This document shows positions 37,237 to 49,490 of a stretch of 64,000 bases of DNA, in pieces. How positions within the stretch are numbered: the first letter of the stretch is position 1; the number at the start of each line of letters is the position of its first letter. This DNA comes from Parasponia andersonii (Eukaryota; Streptophyta; Magnoliopsida; Rosales; Cannabaceae): assembly GCA_002914805.1 (NCBI GenBank), contig JXTB01000102.1, positions 299,685 to 363,684 of the forward strand, in the 5' to 3' direction. Made by a program: the position numbers and the translations under genes. The notes beneath the pieces were generated by a model, which was given only the letters and a program-made list of their open reading frames with translations, was not told where the DNA came from and did not search any database.

Positions 37237-37327
37237 TACTACAAGAAAAATATAGTTTTATGGCATTTTAGTTAGTGACATTGACGCAAACATGTCAATT
37301 TTGTTTTAGTGACATTCCCTAAAAATA
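37237..37327 (+). mobile_element. orphan CACTA-like terminus
   Basis: TACTACAAGAAAAA at 37237 is a CACTA-type end. It is followed by AGTGACATT / ATGTCAATTTT type subterminal motifs, unlike the GTCGG set of the other two CACTA elements, so it is a different family. The sequence runs into a gypsy-like LTR and no partner end was found. Confidence 0.5.
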
Positions 37328-38752
37328 TGACAGCGGTCATTAATGTAATCAAATTAAATTTATATTCCTCTTAGTCATTAATCTAGTACGGCCCCTAAAA
37401 TTAAGAGTATAGTAGTAAGAATGGTCAATCTTATGAAGAATTAGCCTAATTACTAAGCTATCGATCATATTATTTTTATAATCTTTTAGAACAATGAATT
37501 AAAATAGAAAATAAATAAATATAAAATCAATAAGATAAAAACGGGATAAAGGATCATTTCTTTGTTACGAGACAATCCTATTGGTTAATTACCAAATCTT
37601 ATAATCACTTAGTCATTAAAGTAACCAAACATTAGATAGCATACACACTTGTCTTATCCCAACCAATCTCTCCTTAGGTTTTTACTAGACAAAACAAGCC
37701 TTTTATCTAGATCCTATCAATTAGATAACCAAGAACAAGCTCCCTAGGTTTAATCTAATAAACGTACTAAGGAAATAAAGATAACTTAGTACTAGGTAGT
37801 AATCATATATGCTCTAATTATTTTTAACCTGGAGTATGCTCTTCATCACAGCCAACAAACCACTTTGACATAAATTCAATCAACTATAATTTACTACTAG
37901 TAAGTTAAAGACCTAGACAATTATAGATCTAAGATTCTAACCTAGTAATAGATATCTATCATATTTGATCGAGTTTTGCATCCAAAACAAATCAAAATAG
38001 AAAAGCAATAATCATAGAATATAGGAATTTTAAATAAATAATCAATATAAATATAAAATCTAAGAAATTTAAATATATTCATGTCTAGCGTATTGAAATC
38101 GCTATCAACCTAATAGAAGCATAGACTAGCATGTACACAAGGATTAATAATAAAAATATCTTACTAGGATAAATAAACAAAAGTGACAAAGGAAGGAAAA
38201 AGGAATAGAATTGTTGAAAATAGTCTCTAAGTTCTTTCTTTCCTCTTGATTCTCTCTCTAGCCTCTAAGTATTTATGTGTATCTAGGAATAAATATTATT
38301 AAGTGAGTGATGTCTTTGTATAGTGTAGGAGAATTTAGAGTCGTATTTGAGTGGTTTCCCAAAGTTAAATATCGTCAAAAAGCATAAAATGGGTAGTTTT
38401 CTGATGCTTTTGGCAATGCGTCACTGAAAATTTGGTATTGTGGTACTGGAAATTTCACCAGAGTATGCATACTTCCCGAGAGTTGGCATTGCGGTGTTGC
38501 CTCCTTTTGTTAGCTTTCCAGCTATTTGCAACAATGCCACTTTTTAGCCAAGCTTTTCGACTTTTGTTACCTCTTAGCTCAATAATTTGATTTTTAGTCG
38601 ATTTCAACTCAATTTCAGTAATTTTTTACTCATCCATCTCTAAAATACTTATAAAAATAATATAAGAAACTTAAAAGTAACAAGAAAATAACCAAAACAA
38701 ATGTAAAGAATTAATCAAATAATAGCACAAATATATACTATTAAATAACCTC
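37328..38752 (-). repeat. gypsy-like 3' LTR, degraded
   Basis: Fossil. On the minus strand this region parallels the solo LTR at 57453-58736 in order of text (open-reading-poor leader, AGAGAGAATC-type stretch, repeated TTGTCTAGG blocks, end TTTGATTAC). At the right, the minus strand has a purine-rich AAGTGTGAGG just before the presumed LTR start, as in Ty3/gypsy elements. Borders are approximate. Confidence 0.45.
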
Positions 38753-40397
38753 ACACTTAAACTTTGCTTGTCCTCGACTAAAGCTAAACCTAACTAAACC
38801 TAAATAAATGTCTCATAAACTGACTCAACCTAACCTTATAGCTTTCCACCTCTAAGAATAATTCAAATATATGGTTTCAACTTCAAATAAGCGTTACTTC
38901 AAATCCTTAGCAATTCTCAAGCTAATACACTCATCAAATAATCATACTCATTTATGAGTGTCTAAATTATCCAATATTAATAGTGATTGCTCTATACATA
39001 CTTTAGAAAAATAATCCTCATAAATTTAACAATAAATACGACTCGGTTCCTAATGAAGAAACTATCATCCTACGCTCTCCCATTAGTACTTTATTTATCA
39101 CACGGAAGGTATCACCTGAAATCAAAATGTCTTTAAATAGGTTGTAACGGGGCCAACGAGTATTGGTTCAAGAAAGCATGGATAGGATGAATACAAATGA
39201 TTCTACTCATTTCCTAGAGCATTAACATCTAAAAATCTTCAATAGAAGTACAATCTTAACTTCATAGAAACACGTAAAAATAAGGCCATATTTCATTATG
39301 TTGGGTCTTTTCATCGTTCTAAACAAACTTATAATACCCAAAAGAAAATTATTCATAGAAAATTTCAAAAGATGAATTTTATGCTTTCTAGAGATGCTCT
39401 TTTCTTTGTTCTCTATTTTTTTTCTTATTTTACTGATTTATTTCTTCTTTTCTTTCACATCTCTATATTAAATATTTTTTTTATTTTCATCATCTTCCTT
39501 TACAATGGCAATCACAGAACAATTCTATCTATTCATTTTTTTTTCCCTTCTTTCACCTCCTTTTTAATAAATTTAAGCTCTCCCTCACATTAATCTTTCA
39601 CTCTTAACCCAATTTCTTTGAAACTCCTCCTAATATCCTTTACTTAACTCAATAAATAGAACCAAAGGTAGGATATAGTGTTTCAGTATGGTAAAAAAAA
39701 AGTATGTGGCTAACCAAATAATTAGATTTATATGTAGACTCAAATTGACCAATTAAGGGGATGTTCTTAGACATCAATCAAGGAATTGATTTATTTAGCT
39801 ATGGTCCTCAAAACCTAAATACCTTAATTATTTTACACGAAATATACAATTAGTCATTTGCCTCAAAAGACTTCTAGGAGAGTTCTAATATTTAGCTTTA
39901 ATAATAAAAACCTAAGCAACATTCAAAGTGAAACTATAAGAAACTAAAAGGTCTAGTATGTTTTACTTTGTACTAACTAACATGGCTATTGTATATAAAG
40001 TATCAGTATGACTATCATCAAAGCATAGTAACAAAGGACTAATATCTAAATTCTCAGAATTGCTCATAAATAATTAAAACAATAACAATAAAGCTCATGA
40101 AATCTCATCACAAAAACTATAAGGTATATTAAGACTCAAAAACATAACAAAAAGTTTAAACCTAAAAACACACAAAACAAAACAAAAAAAAAAAGAACTA
40201 AAATCACACAAAACAAAAATTGAAAAACTCCTCAACCTCCCCCCGACACTTAAACACTGCATTGTTCTTGATGTAGTACTAAAATCTCTAATGCAAGGAT
40301 TAAGCACAGAAAAGAAAAGAAAAAGAAAAAGAAAAAAATAGACAAAATGAAATAAAACAAAAAGATAATAGAGAGATAAAGAAAAAAAGAGAGAGGG
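38753..40397 (-). mobile_element. remnant of gypsy-like internal 3' region
   Basis: Fossil, non-coding. AT-rich DNA between the LTR remnant and the second CACTA. A purine tract on the minus strand near 40235-40250 (AAGTGTCGGGGGGAGG) resembles tracts in gypsy elements. No pol recognised. It is cut at 40398 by the CACTA insertion. Confidence 0.4.
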
Positions 40398-41627
40398 CAC
40401 TACAAGAAATAAGACTTTCCCTGATGCTTTGATGCATCGGCGAAAGTATTCAAAATGTGTCGGAAAAAGATTTTTGACTTTTACCGACGCAGTTTTCTGT
40501 CGGTAGTCATCGTCAGCGAAAGACCGTAGCTCACTTACTGATGAAAATTGATACATGTCGGCAAAAACACATTTTGCTAACGTGTCACGAACTTATTCCG
40601 ACACGTGTGTTGCATCGACAAAAATTTCATGTTAGTGAAAAGGTGGCAAATTTAGAGTTGTTGATTAATCTTTTAACGACACAAAATAGCATCGACAAAT
40701 ATCAAACTTTTGACGATACAAAAATGCATTAGCATAGTGAAAAGTTAATTATTATTATTTTTAATTTCAAAAAAACTTTGCCGACGTATTAGCATTTATG
40801 TGTCGGCAAAAATTTTATTAAATTAAAAAAATTAATTAAAATTTTATATTTATTAATCAATAATTAATTATATTTCCTAAGAGATCACTTTACTAGGTAT
40901 TAAAAAGCAACCAAACATAAAAATACATTAGGATATTCATTCTCACTTAAAGATTATCCTATACGAAATAATTCTTAATTGGAAAGTTGAAAAATAATCT
41001 ATAATTAATACAATTCACAAATCATGTCTAAATTTTGAAATTACCATTAACTAACAAAGAAACCAAACAATATATAGCATAAAAATTCAACAAAATACAA
41101 AAACTATCAACTTTTGTAGATGAAAAGAAAAAAAAATCGAAGAAAGCTTTGATATTGACACTGTAGAACATCCATCTCTTCCATCTTCTCTTCTAAAACT
41201 CCTGACAATTAGCTTTCAAAAGTCCCCTCACTTTACCTAGAATGGTCTATTTATAATTAGGAATAAATTTGTAGTTGTTTATGATTGTTTTTTTTTTTAA
41301 TTTTAGAGTACGTGGAAATTTCGTGAAGTAATTTGACATCTGATATAAAAAAAAATTAATTTGATGATTTCCCTAACATTCTCAATTAAAAAACAAGAAA
41401 GTTTCCTATAGAAATTGATAAAATTGAACATTTTTTAAATAATTAAAAAAATTGGCCCCCTCGTTGATTTGACTCTCCATTTTTGGCTTAATAAGATATG
41501 TAAGAAATATTTTCTTCCATTGTGTCTCTCTATTTTCTCCTAGGACTTTGCCGAAAAAATGAGCTTTTGATAGATTTTTTTTTAGTCATTTTTTATGTAT
41601 GTATATATATATATATGGGATGGATGT

Positions 41628-41684
41628 NNNNNNNNNNNNNNNNNNNNNNNNNNNNNNNNNNNNNNNNNNNNNNNNNNNNNNNNN
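41628..41684. other. assembly gap (57 N)
   Basis: 57 unknown bases following an (AT)n run at about 41600-41616 and just before the first copy of a tandem duplication, which suggests the gap was left by repeats. Confidence 0.99.
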
Positions 41685-41741
41685 TCCCCACTTTTTTTAT
41701 TTTTTCATTTTCATATTGTTATGAATTCTCTCTCTCTTATT

Positions 41742-42165
41742 TTGTCAAATATTTTCAAAAAGGCATATAACTAGTAACAAAAATATCACTTAAGTCCTCA
41801 TTTTTTTTGTTGGACTTAGATCCCGAAACTCTCCATTTTGTATCATTGAAATCCTTTTTAATAACTTTACTTCTTTTTTACATTAAATTAGCACGTGCAT
41901 GCATCTCACATGAACAAAAGCTTGGGAGGCATAAGGTGGAAATTGAAATTTCGCTCTTATATGTTGTCAAATATTTTTAAAAAGATATATAACTTGCAAC
42001 AAAAATATCCCTTAGGTCCTTATTCTCTTTTTTTTTTGGGTGGCACGTAGATCCCCAAACTCTACATTTTATATCATTAAAGTCCCTTTTAACAACTCGG
42101 CTTCTTTTTTATGTTAAATTAGCACGTACATGCATATCACATGATTAGAAACTTAGGGGGCATAA
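41742..42165. repeat. tandem duplication, unit about 222 bp
   Basis: TTGTCAAATATTTT begins both copies (41742 and 41964). Both share ATTAGCACGTRCATGCAT, TCCCAAACTCTMCATTTT-type text and the end GGCATAA. Roughly 80% alike by eye. The second copy is split by the solo LTR at 42166. Confidence 0.75.
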
Positions 42166-42807
42166 TGTCACGACCCTAGCCTTAAACTAGATAATCGTGT
42201 GGCATTTAGTATAGTCTATCGCACTAAGTCAGCCTACCAACACTCAAGAAAGGGGCTTAGAGTAAGCTTTGAGACAAAGTGGTAAGGATGAGAGAGTTTA
42301 GGTAAATGAAAGCTTTGTATTTCTCTTAGAATACTTACAATTCTCACAAATGGGACTTGTGTACAAATGAACCCAAGGGGTCCTTTATATAGGTAAAGCC
42401 TAAACCAACCAAGGGACTTGGCACGATCTTACAAAGGGTCTAGATTATTCTCAACTAAAGTTATAATATCTACAAAGATATTTACATAGAGAATTCTAGA
42501 ACAAAATATTGTCTAGATCCTTCTAAGAGGTTCACCCACCATCTTGGCTCTTCTAAGTCACTCTAGGAGTTTCTAGGACCGTCCAATCCATTTTGCACTA
42601 TCTGACCTTGTCTAGAGCCTTCTAGGACCTAGTAGCACTAACTAGAGTCTTCTAGCATGGACAAGACCTCTCTTGATCACTCTAGAAGTGTCCACCACGT
42701 TTTAGGGTCTTCCTCAATCTTTTTGGGTGAGCAGTATATATAGAGGACCTTAGAGCTATGAGCAATAACATTTGGATTTTTGGAAGCAAAATGAGCGGGG
42801 CGTAACA
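42166..42807 (-). mobile_element. solo LTR
   Basis: Fossil. Bounded by TGTCACGACCC and GGGGCGTAACA. The minus strand has the expected order of an LTR (TGTTACGCCCC start, TATATAAAGG at about 42390-42400, GGGTCGTGACA end). ATAA on both sides (42162-42165, 42808-42811) is a 4-bp target duplication, perhaps 5 bp originally. It interrupts the second copy of the local tandem duplication; the first copy shows the uninterrupted text (GGCATAAGGTGGAAATTG). Confidence 0.75.
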
Positions 42808-42811
42808 ATAA

Positions 42812-44185
42812 GTTGGAAATTGAAAGATTGAGTACATCTCCTTAGATCTTCGTCGTTATGAATATAGCTAGCATTTTTTGGTTCAATATTTTCTCGGTGA
42901 TAATGAACATTTTTAATCACTAGGAGATCAACCTACAACTAAAATGAAGAAGAATTGCCTTCTTGGAAAATTGGAACCTCACTACTTGTTGAAACTCCTT
43001 TAACATCGCTTACTCTTATTCAATGGGTTTTTGAATATGAGTTTAATATTCAATTAAGAATTATACGAGAGCATTGAGAAAAAAGAAAAAAATTAAAAAA
43101 AAATTTAGACCATTACCAACCAAAAAAAAAATAATCCTACTTGTTTTGTGTTTGTTTGTCTTTGTCTCCCTTGTTAAAAAACTTGTTCAAAGATATTGAG
43201 GCCTCTTTAAATCTCTTGACCACAACACGTTAGGCAATGCAAAGTCTTTTCGCTGCAAAAAAAACATAAGAAAGAATATCTTATATAAACAAGCAAATGG
43301 CTCTTTAATGATCATAATTACTTAGAGTAATCTAGGTTTTTCTTAATTTTTTTCTTGCATAAATTCTTTTAAGAATATATATTTGTTTCTTTTATATTTA
43401 TTAGCTATGCATAGATAGATATGCTCATTCTATCACTTCAATATAGGTGATCTTAGTTAGTTTTGTTGATTTTTTTGGACTTATTAAACTGATCGGTTGA
43501 TTTTCAGTTCTTTTTGGTTCAAACTGAAAACAAAATCGACCAATGAAGGAAAATATGTAGAAAAACTGACTGATTATTTGGTTAATTCGGTCTCTTTTTA
43601 ATCGAAAAAAATGAACTTTTAAAGATGAAATTAGTCAATTTTTTCAATTTTTTTTCGGTTTTCACCAAAAAAAATTAGAAAAAACAAATTTAAAAAGAAT
43701 TATTTTATTTATTTTTTTAAAAAATTCCGACTTTAAGGTAGAAATACTTAGATAATAGTAGCATAAAACAACCACAATATCATAAACATGAAAATTCAAA
43801 TGAACAAATATATATCTACATATATAATTAAACTTGGATAGTTAGAAAAATAATTATCTTTAGGCCTTTGGGAGTCGATAAAAAATAGGATTTAGATTTT
43901 GGGGAAATTAGTGAAGGGATCACAAATTAGTTTCAAGGATTTTTTTTTGTTTTATATAGTAGTCAATAATTTGGATATTTATGCAATGGGATGAAAGAGG
44001 AAAAAATATAAAATTAAAACTTCAGTTTGGTCAGTTCTTTTACCAGTTGATTTTAACTTATAAGGAAAACTGACCTAATTAATCTTGATTTTTTAGATTT
44101 TGATATTTTTTGATTTCGGTTTATTTTGGTTTTGGTCAGTTACTAAATTTGGTTTGATCAGTTTGGCGATTTTTCTTCACACTCT
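42812..44185. other. intergenic / element interior, AT-rich
   Basis: No gene seen. The 43470-44180 stretch is dominated by variants of TTGGTTAAACTGA and CGGTTTTCAGTT-type text and ends CTTCACACTCTTACTC, resembling non-autonomous hAT-type repeats, but ends and target duplication are not clear. Confidence 0.4.
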
Positions 44186-44239
44186 TACTCAACTCAATAA
44201 TGAGTACACACCTACTTCGTCAAACTCATGTAATGACTA

Positions 44240-44378
44240 TGGATGACTTTGTGGCTGATGATGATGAATTTGAAAATGGCATGTTTGAGGAATGCAATGA
44301 TGAGGAAATAGATCTTGAGAGTAGTGATAATGATAATAGCAATGAACATGAAGCAACATCTTCTGATGAAGATAATTA
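44240..44378 (+). pseudogene. TNP2-like transposase C-terminal tail
   Basis: Reads MDDFVADDDEFENGMFEECN and continues acidic to a stop at 44378. It parallels the C-terminus of the first element's transposase (NDFLVDNDEFEDDTLEEYND at about 4170-4110 on the minus strand). Only this tail survives. Confidence 0.7.
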
Positions 44379-44499
44379 AATTGTATACTTTTGATATTAT
44401 TCTGTGCTAATTTTTGTATATATTGTTTTCTTATCAATTTATACTATATTTTTTATATTATTTTTTGCAATATTTCTAGTGCATGGAGTATATCCTTCA

Positions 44500-45930
44500 T
44501 TGATTCTACAAGTAGCAGTGGTTCTTGTGGGGACAAGCTAGATCCAAAAGGGAAGAGGATCTATAAAGAGTCTTATGGGTCGTTGTCGAGACAGAGTTAC
44601 GAAAGTAAAAGTTTACTAAATTAGTGGTGGATGTAGACATGAATTCTGGAAAGCCCATTCTAAAAAATAGCAAGATGTTCAACAACCTTCTTGCCTAGTA
44701 CTTGAGAGATTAGATTCCATCTACTATATTGTCCTAGGCCAATGAAAAGAAGGAGATCATCGACCTTATTCTCCAGTGTTTAGAGGTAGCAAATATTAAA
44801 TTTTGTATCTTAGGTTTTAACATTTATTTTCATTTATTTACCATTACTAAACTGATTTTTTTTTTAAGTTAAAATTTGATTTTTCTTGGAGAAAACCCCT
44901 CTTTATGGACGACATTATGTAGACAATAATGCGTATTTAGAGAGACTAGTAGAGCAACATAAAGAGGCATTTCAATAGAAACGATGGGACAGCCGACATC
45001 AAGGTGACAAAAAAGAAGCCTTACTGGAACATTGAGCCTGCAGATTGGGCTCTTCTTTGCATATATTTTACAACATCGGAATTTCAAGTAATTTTTTTCT
45101 TTTATTTTTGTTATGTTCTATTAATTTAGTAAATGTCTATAACTATTTTTTAGGAGCATTCTGTGAAAAACGTAGAGAATCAAGCGAAGCAATTATATAC
45201 TCCTACTCAAGGCTCGTTGACTAACATGGCTCATTGAGTAGCTATTTATTGGGGTATATGATTATTTAGGTCTATTTATTTTTATCATTTAAATTATGCA
45301 TACTAATATTTTTTATTATTATAATAGTTCGACCAGTAGACTGGAGAACTTCTCACTCCAATTGATCTTTGACAACAATGTCACTTAAAGGGCTCTAAAT
45401 GGTGTAACCACTATACTAAAAAGAGATATGTAATATTTTCAGTAATTTTTCAATTTTAAAGTTTTATTTTTCATGGAATATTATTTGTGACTAACTAACT
45501 ATTATTATTGGTAATTTTAATGCAGGAGGAAATGGTGGGGTTGAGGGAGGAATCTGTGACTTAAGCATAGTTACATACCTAGTCCCATACACAATCTATG
45601 TCAACAGACTTATCGGGATCTCCTAAGTCGATTATCGGTCCTACAATGATCGATCATAATGCCATCATAGCCTAGGTACTTGGTCACCCGCTGTCCTCCA
45701 GGCTAAAGGTTGTAAAAGGACAGAGGGTGGCGAGCACTAGTGGGGCATTTACTATTCAACACCAACAAGTAGAAACAATTGCCACCCTCCAAAGGCAATT
45801 GGATGAGCGAGATACGGAGTACAAACACCAACTCAAGGAAACTTAGTGCCAACTCTAAGAGACTCAACAGTAGTTGGAACAGTAACGACAATTGATGAGG
45901 CATTGAATGCTCAGCTGTCTAAAATATTTT
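44500..45930 (+). pseudogene. TNP1-like gene of the second CACTA, fragmented
   Basis: Fragments in plus-strand order: 44500-44625 (SSSGSCGDKLDPKGKRIYKE, matching the DPKGKR start of the first element's gene), stretches around 44875-45085 and 45150-45240, and 45660-45910 (RLKVVKGQRVASTSG, then TLQRQLDERDTEYKHQLKE, a coiled-coil-like tail). Many stops. Same gene type as 2393-3937. Confidence 0.65.
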
Positions 45931-47083
45931 AACAAATATCTATAAGTGGAATTGTATATATATACGATCTCTATAATTCCTTAAGTTTTGGCAATATTAA
46001 CAGAAGAAGAAGCCTGAAGAAGATGAACTCAGTTTTTCAAGTAGGAGTGTTCATGGCTGATTTAGCTGGTCTAAGTCTCATGCTAGTGGACCAAAATATA
46101 TATGCGATTTGATAAGGTCATCAAATCGTGCCGTCTAAAATGGTTGATTAAAACTAGCCAAATCATACTTATACTGTGCGATGCAATTTGAACAGTTTTC
46201 ACAATTTGATATTATAAGTTATACAATTATTTACTTAAACTAAATGAAAGGAGTGAGATGCAAGAGGTGAAATACTAAAGACCTAGATTAGATGAGTAAA
46301 TGGGCTTTTGCTAGCTGAAAAGGATGAGTTGGGCTTTGAAAACACATGTGGGCTAAGTTTATTATAAACTAAACAATAAAAAAATAAAAAGAAAATTATA
46401 ACAAAATATCACTTTAGGTTGATTTGGTTTGAAACTGAACATTTATCTGTAGAACCGAAAATCAAACCAAACCACTTGATTTGCAATATTTTCAAACCAT
46501 AACCAACTATGGAAGACAAAAAGCTGTACAGATTAGTACGATGTAATCCGATTTGGTTGGTTTTTGTGGTTTAGCGATTATTTTGAATATTTTTGTAAAA
46601 TATTATGGACCTTAGCTAATATATACCCTAATAAATAATAATAATAATAATATAAGGATATTATCATTTTCAAATCTTATAATTTACAATTTGTTTAAAT
46701 TATACTTTGTGTTTTGGTTATTATCAATATTTACTTTTAAATTTGAAATATATTACAAATTTATATATTGACACTAATTTAAAGCAACTAATTTACTAAG
46801 ATGTTATTTAAAAATTAAAAATTAAACATATAAAAACTGATCCGAGAATAAATTTATTAAATCATCTTGATAAATTAATTCCTTCAAATTAGTGTTGGAA
46901 CATAAATTTATAATATATTTTAAACCTAAGAACTAATATTAATAATAATTAAAAAAGAAAATATAAATCGATTAAAGTGTCAAAAGTAATTAAAAAAAAA
47001 AAAAAAAGAGTATTCCTAATGTAATAATAATAGTAACGTCTGTTAAATAGCATAAACCCGGCTCTCAAAGTAAAATGGAAACC
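45931..47083. other. intergenic upstream of SmB, AT-rich
   Basis: No gene. 46045-46585 (GTAGGAGTGTTCATGGC start, DNA rich in GATTTGGTTGG) looks like a non-autonomous hAT-type repeat. 46650-46770 matches the dispersed repeat at 25490-25680. A poly(A) tract lies at about 46993-47008. Confidence 0.45.
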
Positions 47084-47092
47084 AAACCCTAA
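47084..47092 (+). promoter_or_regulatory. telo-box (AAACCCTAA) of the SmB promoter/leader
   Basis: AAACCCTAA is a perfect plant telo-box, common just upstream of or in the leader of genes for translation and RNA-processing proteins. GGGCTTTAGG follows at 47097. A (CTC)n-rich leader (about 47126-47145) lies between this and the start codon. Confidence 0.6.
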
Positions 47093-47220
47093 GTAAGGGC
47101 TTTAGGTTTTGTCCTCAATTCGTTCTCCTCCTCCTCCTCCTCTCCCTCACTCTCACACTCACACTCACTCAGTTCAGAGCATACCCAAACAGCGTCGTCT
47201 CCACCTCCGACTCGGCAAAA

Positions 47221-48087
47221 ATGTCGATGTCGAAGAGCTCCAAGATGCTCCAATACATCAACTACCGGATGCGGGTGACCATCCAGGACGGTCGCCAGCT
47301 GGTGGGAAAATTCATGGCCTTCGACCGCCACATGAACCTCGTCCTCGGCGACTGCGAGGAGTTCCGCAAGCTCCCTCCCGCCAAGGGCAAAAAGACAAAC
47401 GAGGAGCGCGAGGACCGCCGCACCCTCGGTCTCGTCCTCCTCCGTGGCGAAGAGGTCATTTCCATGACCGTCGAGGGCCCGCCTCCCCAAGAAGAGTCCC
47501 GGGCCAAAGCCGCTTCCGCTGCAGCCTTGGCTGGCCCCGGAATTGGCCGCGCCGCGGGCCGTGGCGTCCCCACTGCTCCTCTTGCTCAGGCCCAGCCTGG
47601 GCTCGCTGGCCCGGTGCGGGGCGTCGGTGGGCCGGCTCCTGGCATGATGCAGCCGCAGATCTCGCGCCCCCCTGTTCCCAACCTTTCGGCCCCTCCGATG
47701 TCTTACCCTTCTGCGCCCGTTATTCGTCCGCCGATGCCTCAGATGCCTGGGTATCCTGGTCAGGGTCCGCCGCCTATGGCTCGTGGGCCTCCGCCCGTTC
47801 AGCCTCCGCCGCAATTTGCTGGTGCTGGTAGGCCTGGTGGGCCGCCACAGCCTTTCCAAGTGCCGCCGCCTCAGTTTGGACAGCGGCCCATGGGGCCTCC
47901 GCCTCCTGGGCAGATGATGAGAGGACCCCCTGCTCCGCCTCGCCCTGGAATGCCCGCACCGCCTCCTCCTCGTCCTGGGATGCCGCCTCCGCCTGGTGGT
48001 GGTGTTCCTGTGTTTGGACCGCCACGCCCCGGAATGCCGCCGCCTCCTCCGAATCCTCAGAACCAGCAAAATCAACAGCAACAGTGA
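47221..48087 (+). CDS. SmB: spliceosomal Sm core protein B (SmB/B'-type)
   Basis: A 288-residue protein encoded in one coding exon. The N-terminal Sm fold (residues about 8-87) has Sm1 ([20 protein letters not shown], then [11 protein letters not shown]) and Sm2 ([16 protein letters not shown], 69-84). The rest is a long Gly/Pro/Met tail with repeated PPRPGMP and [11 protein letters not shown] motifs, which is what sets SmB apart from the other six Sm proteins. It forms the heptameric ring on U1, U2, U4 and U5 snRNAs in the nucleus. The start at 47221 gives [10 protein letters not shown], the conserved plant SmB start. The coding region is far richer in GC than its flanks, so other frames and the antisense strand are also open there. 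Length agrees with Arabidopsis SmB (from memory). A 3' UTR intron is proposed separately. Confidence 0.97.
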   Translation: MSMSKSSKMLQYINYRMRVTIQDGRQLVGKFMAFDRHMNLVLGDCEEFRKLPPAKGKKTNEEREDRRTLGLVLLRGEEVISMTVEGPPPQEESRAKAASAAALAGPGIGRAAGRGVPTAPLAQAQPGLAGPVRGVGGPAPGMMQPQISRPPVPNLSAPPMSYPSAPVIRPPMPQMPGYPGQGPPPMARGPPPVQPPPQFAGAGRPGGPPQPFQVPPPQFGQRPMGPPPPGQMMRGPPAPPRPGMPAPPPPRPGMPPPPGGGVPVFGPPRPGMPPPPPNPQNQQNQQQQ

Positions 48088-48135
48088 TTAGGTATGCTTC
48101 TTTATAACTTGTTGATTTCTCTCTTTTGCTCTGTT

Positions 48136-48153
48136 CCCCCCCCCCCCCCCCCC
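48136..48153. repeat. C18 homopolymer
   Basis: Eighteen consecutive C, followed by AAAAAA, 49 bp after the SmB stop. Its length is probably variable or uncertain in the assembly. Confidence 0.9.
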
Positions 48154-49002
48154 AAAAAATATGTATTATTTTGTTCCACCTGCTTAGTGGAACATTTTTT
48201 ATTGAGGTATTTAAGAAAGTATGCAAATGTTCATTGTTTGTTATGCTATTCAACATGATTGTATGGATGAGAAGGCATGCCTCGGAAGGTTATCCAATCT
48301 TAGATCAGTTATCGGCTAGATAATAATATTACGTCTTCGAAAATCTAGACAGAAAAACCATGAAACTGCAAGGTTCTGCTTTTAGTATTGAGATCAGTCT
48401 TGGTTTTCTTTAACAGATCGAGGACATAAATAGATATCTTAAGCTGAGTAAGTTGGAAAGGATTCTTTGCAAACCCAGGATTTGAAGCAATTGATTTTTG
48501 TAGGTTGATGACTTTTAAGTTTGATTTGATTATGTATGATTTTTTTTGGCTTATGAGAGTTCAGACTTGTGATGGAATGATGGATCTTTCCTTTGCTTTA
48601 GTCGGCTATAGCCTAGGTTTGATTAAAAGTTCACATTATCCTCTAACACTTGAGTTTTGTTGTTTAATTTTTGTAGCCATGATCTTTATTCTCTTAATAT
48701 GTGCTACTTCCACATGATTAAAATAAATCAATGCTTTTATATACACACCCCTATAGCATGCTGCCTGATCACGTACATGCTTGAAAAGTAAACTGACTCC
48801 TTATTGCGAAGTTACAGAACTATTCATGAAATATTTTGTGACACAAACGTTGTGAAGTACTCTATGCAATTGTCGAAAGTCTGTCTAATTTCAGATTTGC
48901 ATGAATGTAATAATTTCATACTCTGTATCACTTTGCCTGAACTCAACTCGTCTTTGATTTAGGTCAAACTTTAAGAGCACTAGATCTACACTTTTGTGTT
49001 GA

Positions 49003-49185
49003 TGTGTCATCCAAAAGTTTGTGAGGAACATTTTTATGTGATGCTTGTCTTCAGCATTCCCAGTTTGCTTATGTTTTATAGATATGAAACCAATGTGTCG
49101 TCCAAAAGTAGGAGGAACATTTCTATTTGATACTTGTCTTCTGCATTTCCAATTTTGCTTATGTTTTTTAGATATGAAACCAAGC
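49003..49185. repeat. tandem duplication, 91-bp unit
   Basis: TGTGTCATCCAAAAGT at 49003 and TGTGTCGTCCAAAAGT at 49094 start two copies that end in TTTAGATATGAAACCAA-type text. About 85% alike. Confidence 0.8.
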
Positions 49186-49490
49186 TTATTTTGAGTGTTA
49201 AACTATGCTGATGGTTTCATATCTCAATAGACTGATCTTCTAATGTTTATCCATTCTATAATCTTGGTGTGATGTGAGTTCTTGATTGTTGACTTCATGT
49301 AAACTTTCATGGCATCTCAGCTATCCATATTTGTGTTTACAAAATAGTAATAGAAGGGATGAGAGATGATGTGCTAACTTTTTAATGGATGCCTAATGCA
49401 GAATTCTAAATATTGGATTGATTAATTTTATCTTCTGCTTTATTTCTGATTTCCGGATCATTGGTACTTTATTTTATCTGTTTCGATTTC

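Larger units (their letters stand above)
40398..45930 (+). mobile_element. second CACTA element, heavily decayed, right end missing
   Basis: CACTACAAGAAAT at 40398-40410 is a perfect CACTA end and subterminal GTCGG/CCGAC motifs follow to about 40815 (for example CCGACGCAGTTTTCTGTCGG and GTGTCGGCAAAAA). Genes lie on the plus strand: the acidic C-terminus of a TNP2-like transposase at 44240-44378, then a TNP1-like gene at 44500-45930. Nearly all of the transposase is gone; 40816-44185 holds unrelated DNA, an assembly gap, a tandem duplication and a solo LTR. No matching right terminus is seen by 47000. It is the same family as, or a close relative of, the element at 1728-12004, in opposite orientation. 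Confidence 0.75.

Noticed and set aside
39372-39593. Plus-strand hydrophobic frame of 73 codons
   Set aside because: Poly-Phe/Leu translation of T-rich DNA in a retroelement remnant.
47089-48081. Long antisense open frame (330 codons) over SmB, and a shifted sense frame at 47109-47831
   Set aside because: Both arise because the GC- and Pro-rich SmB coding region has few stops in any frame; the products are low-complexity Arg- or Pro-rich and match no family.
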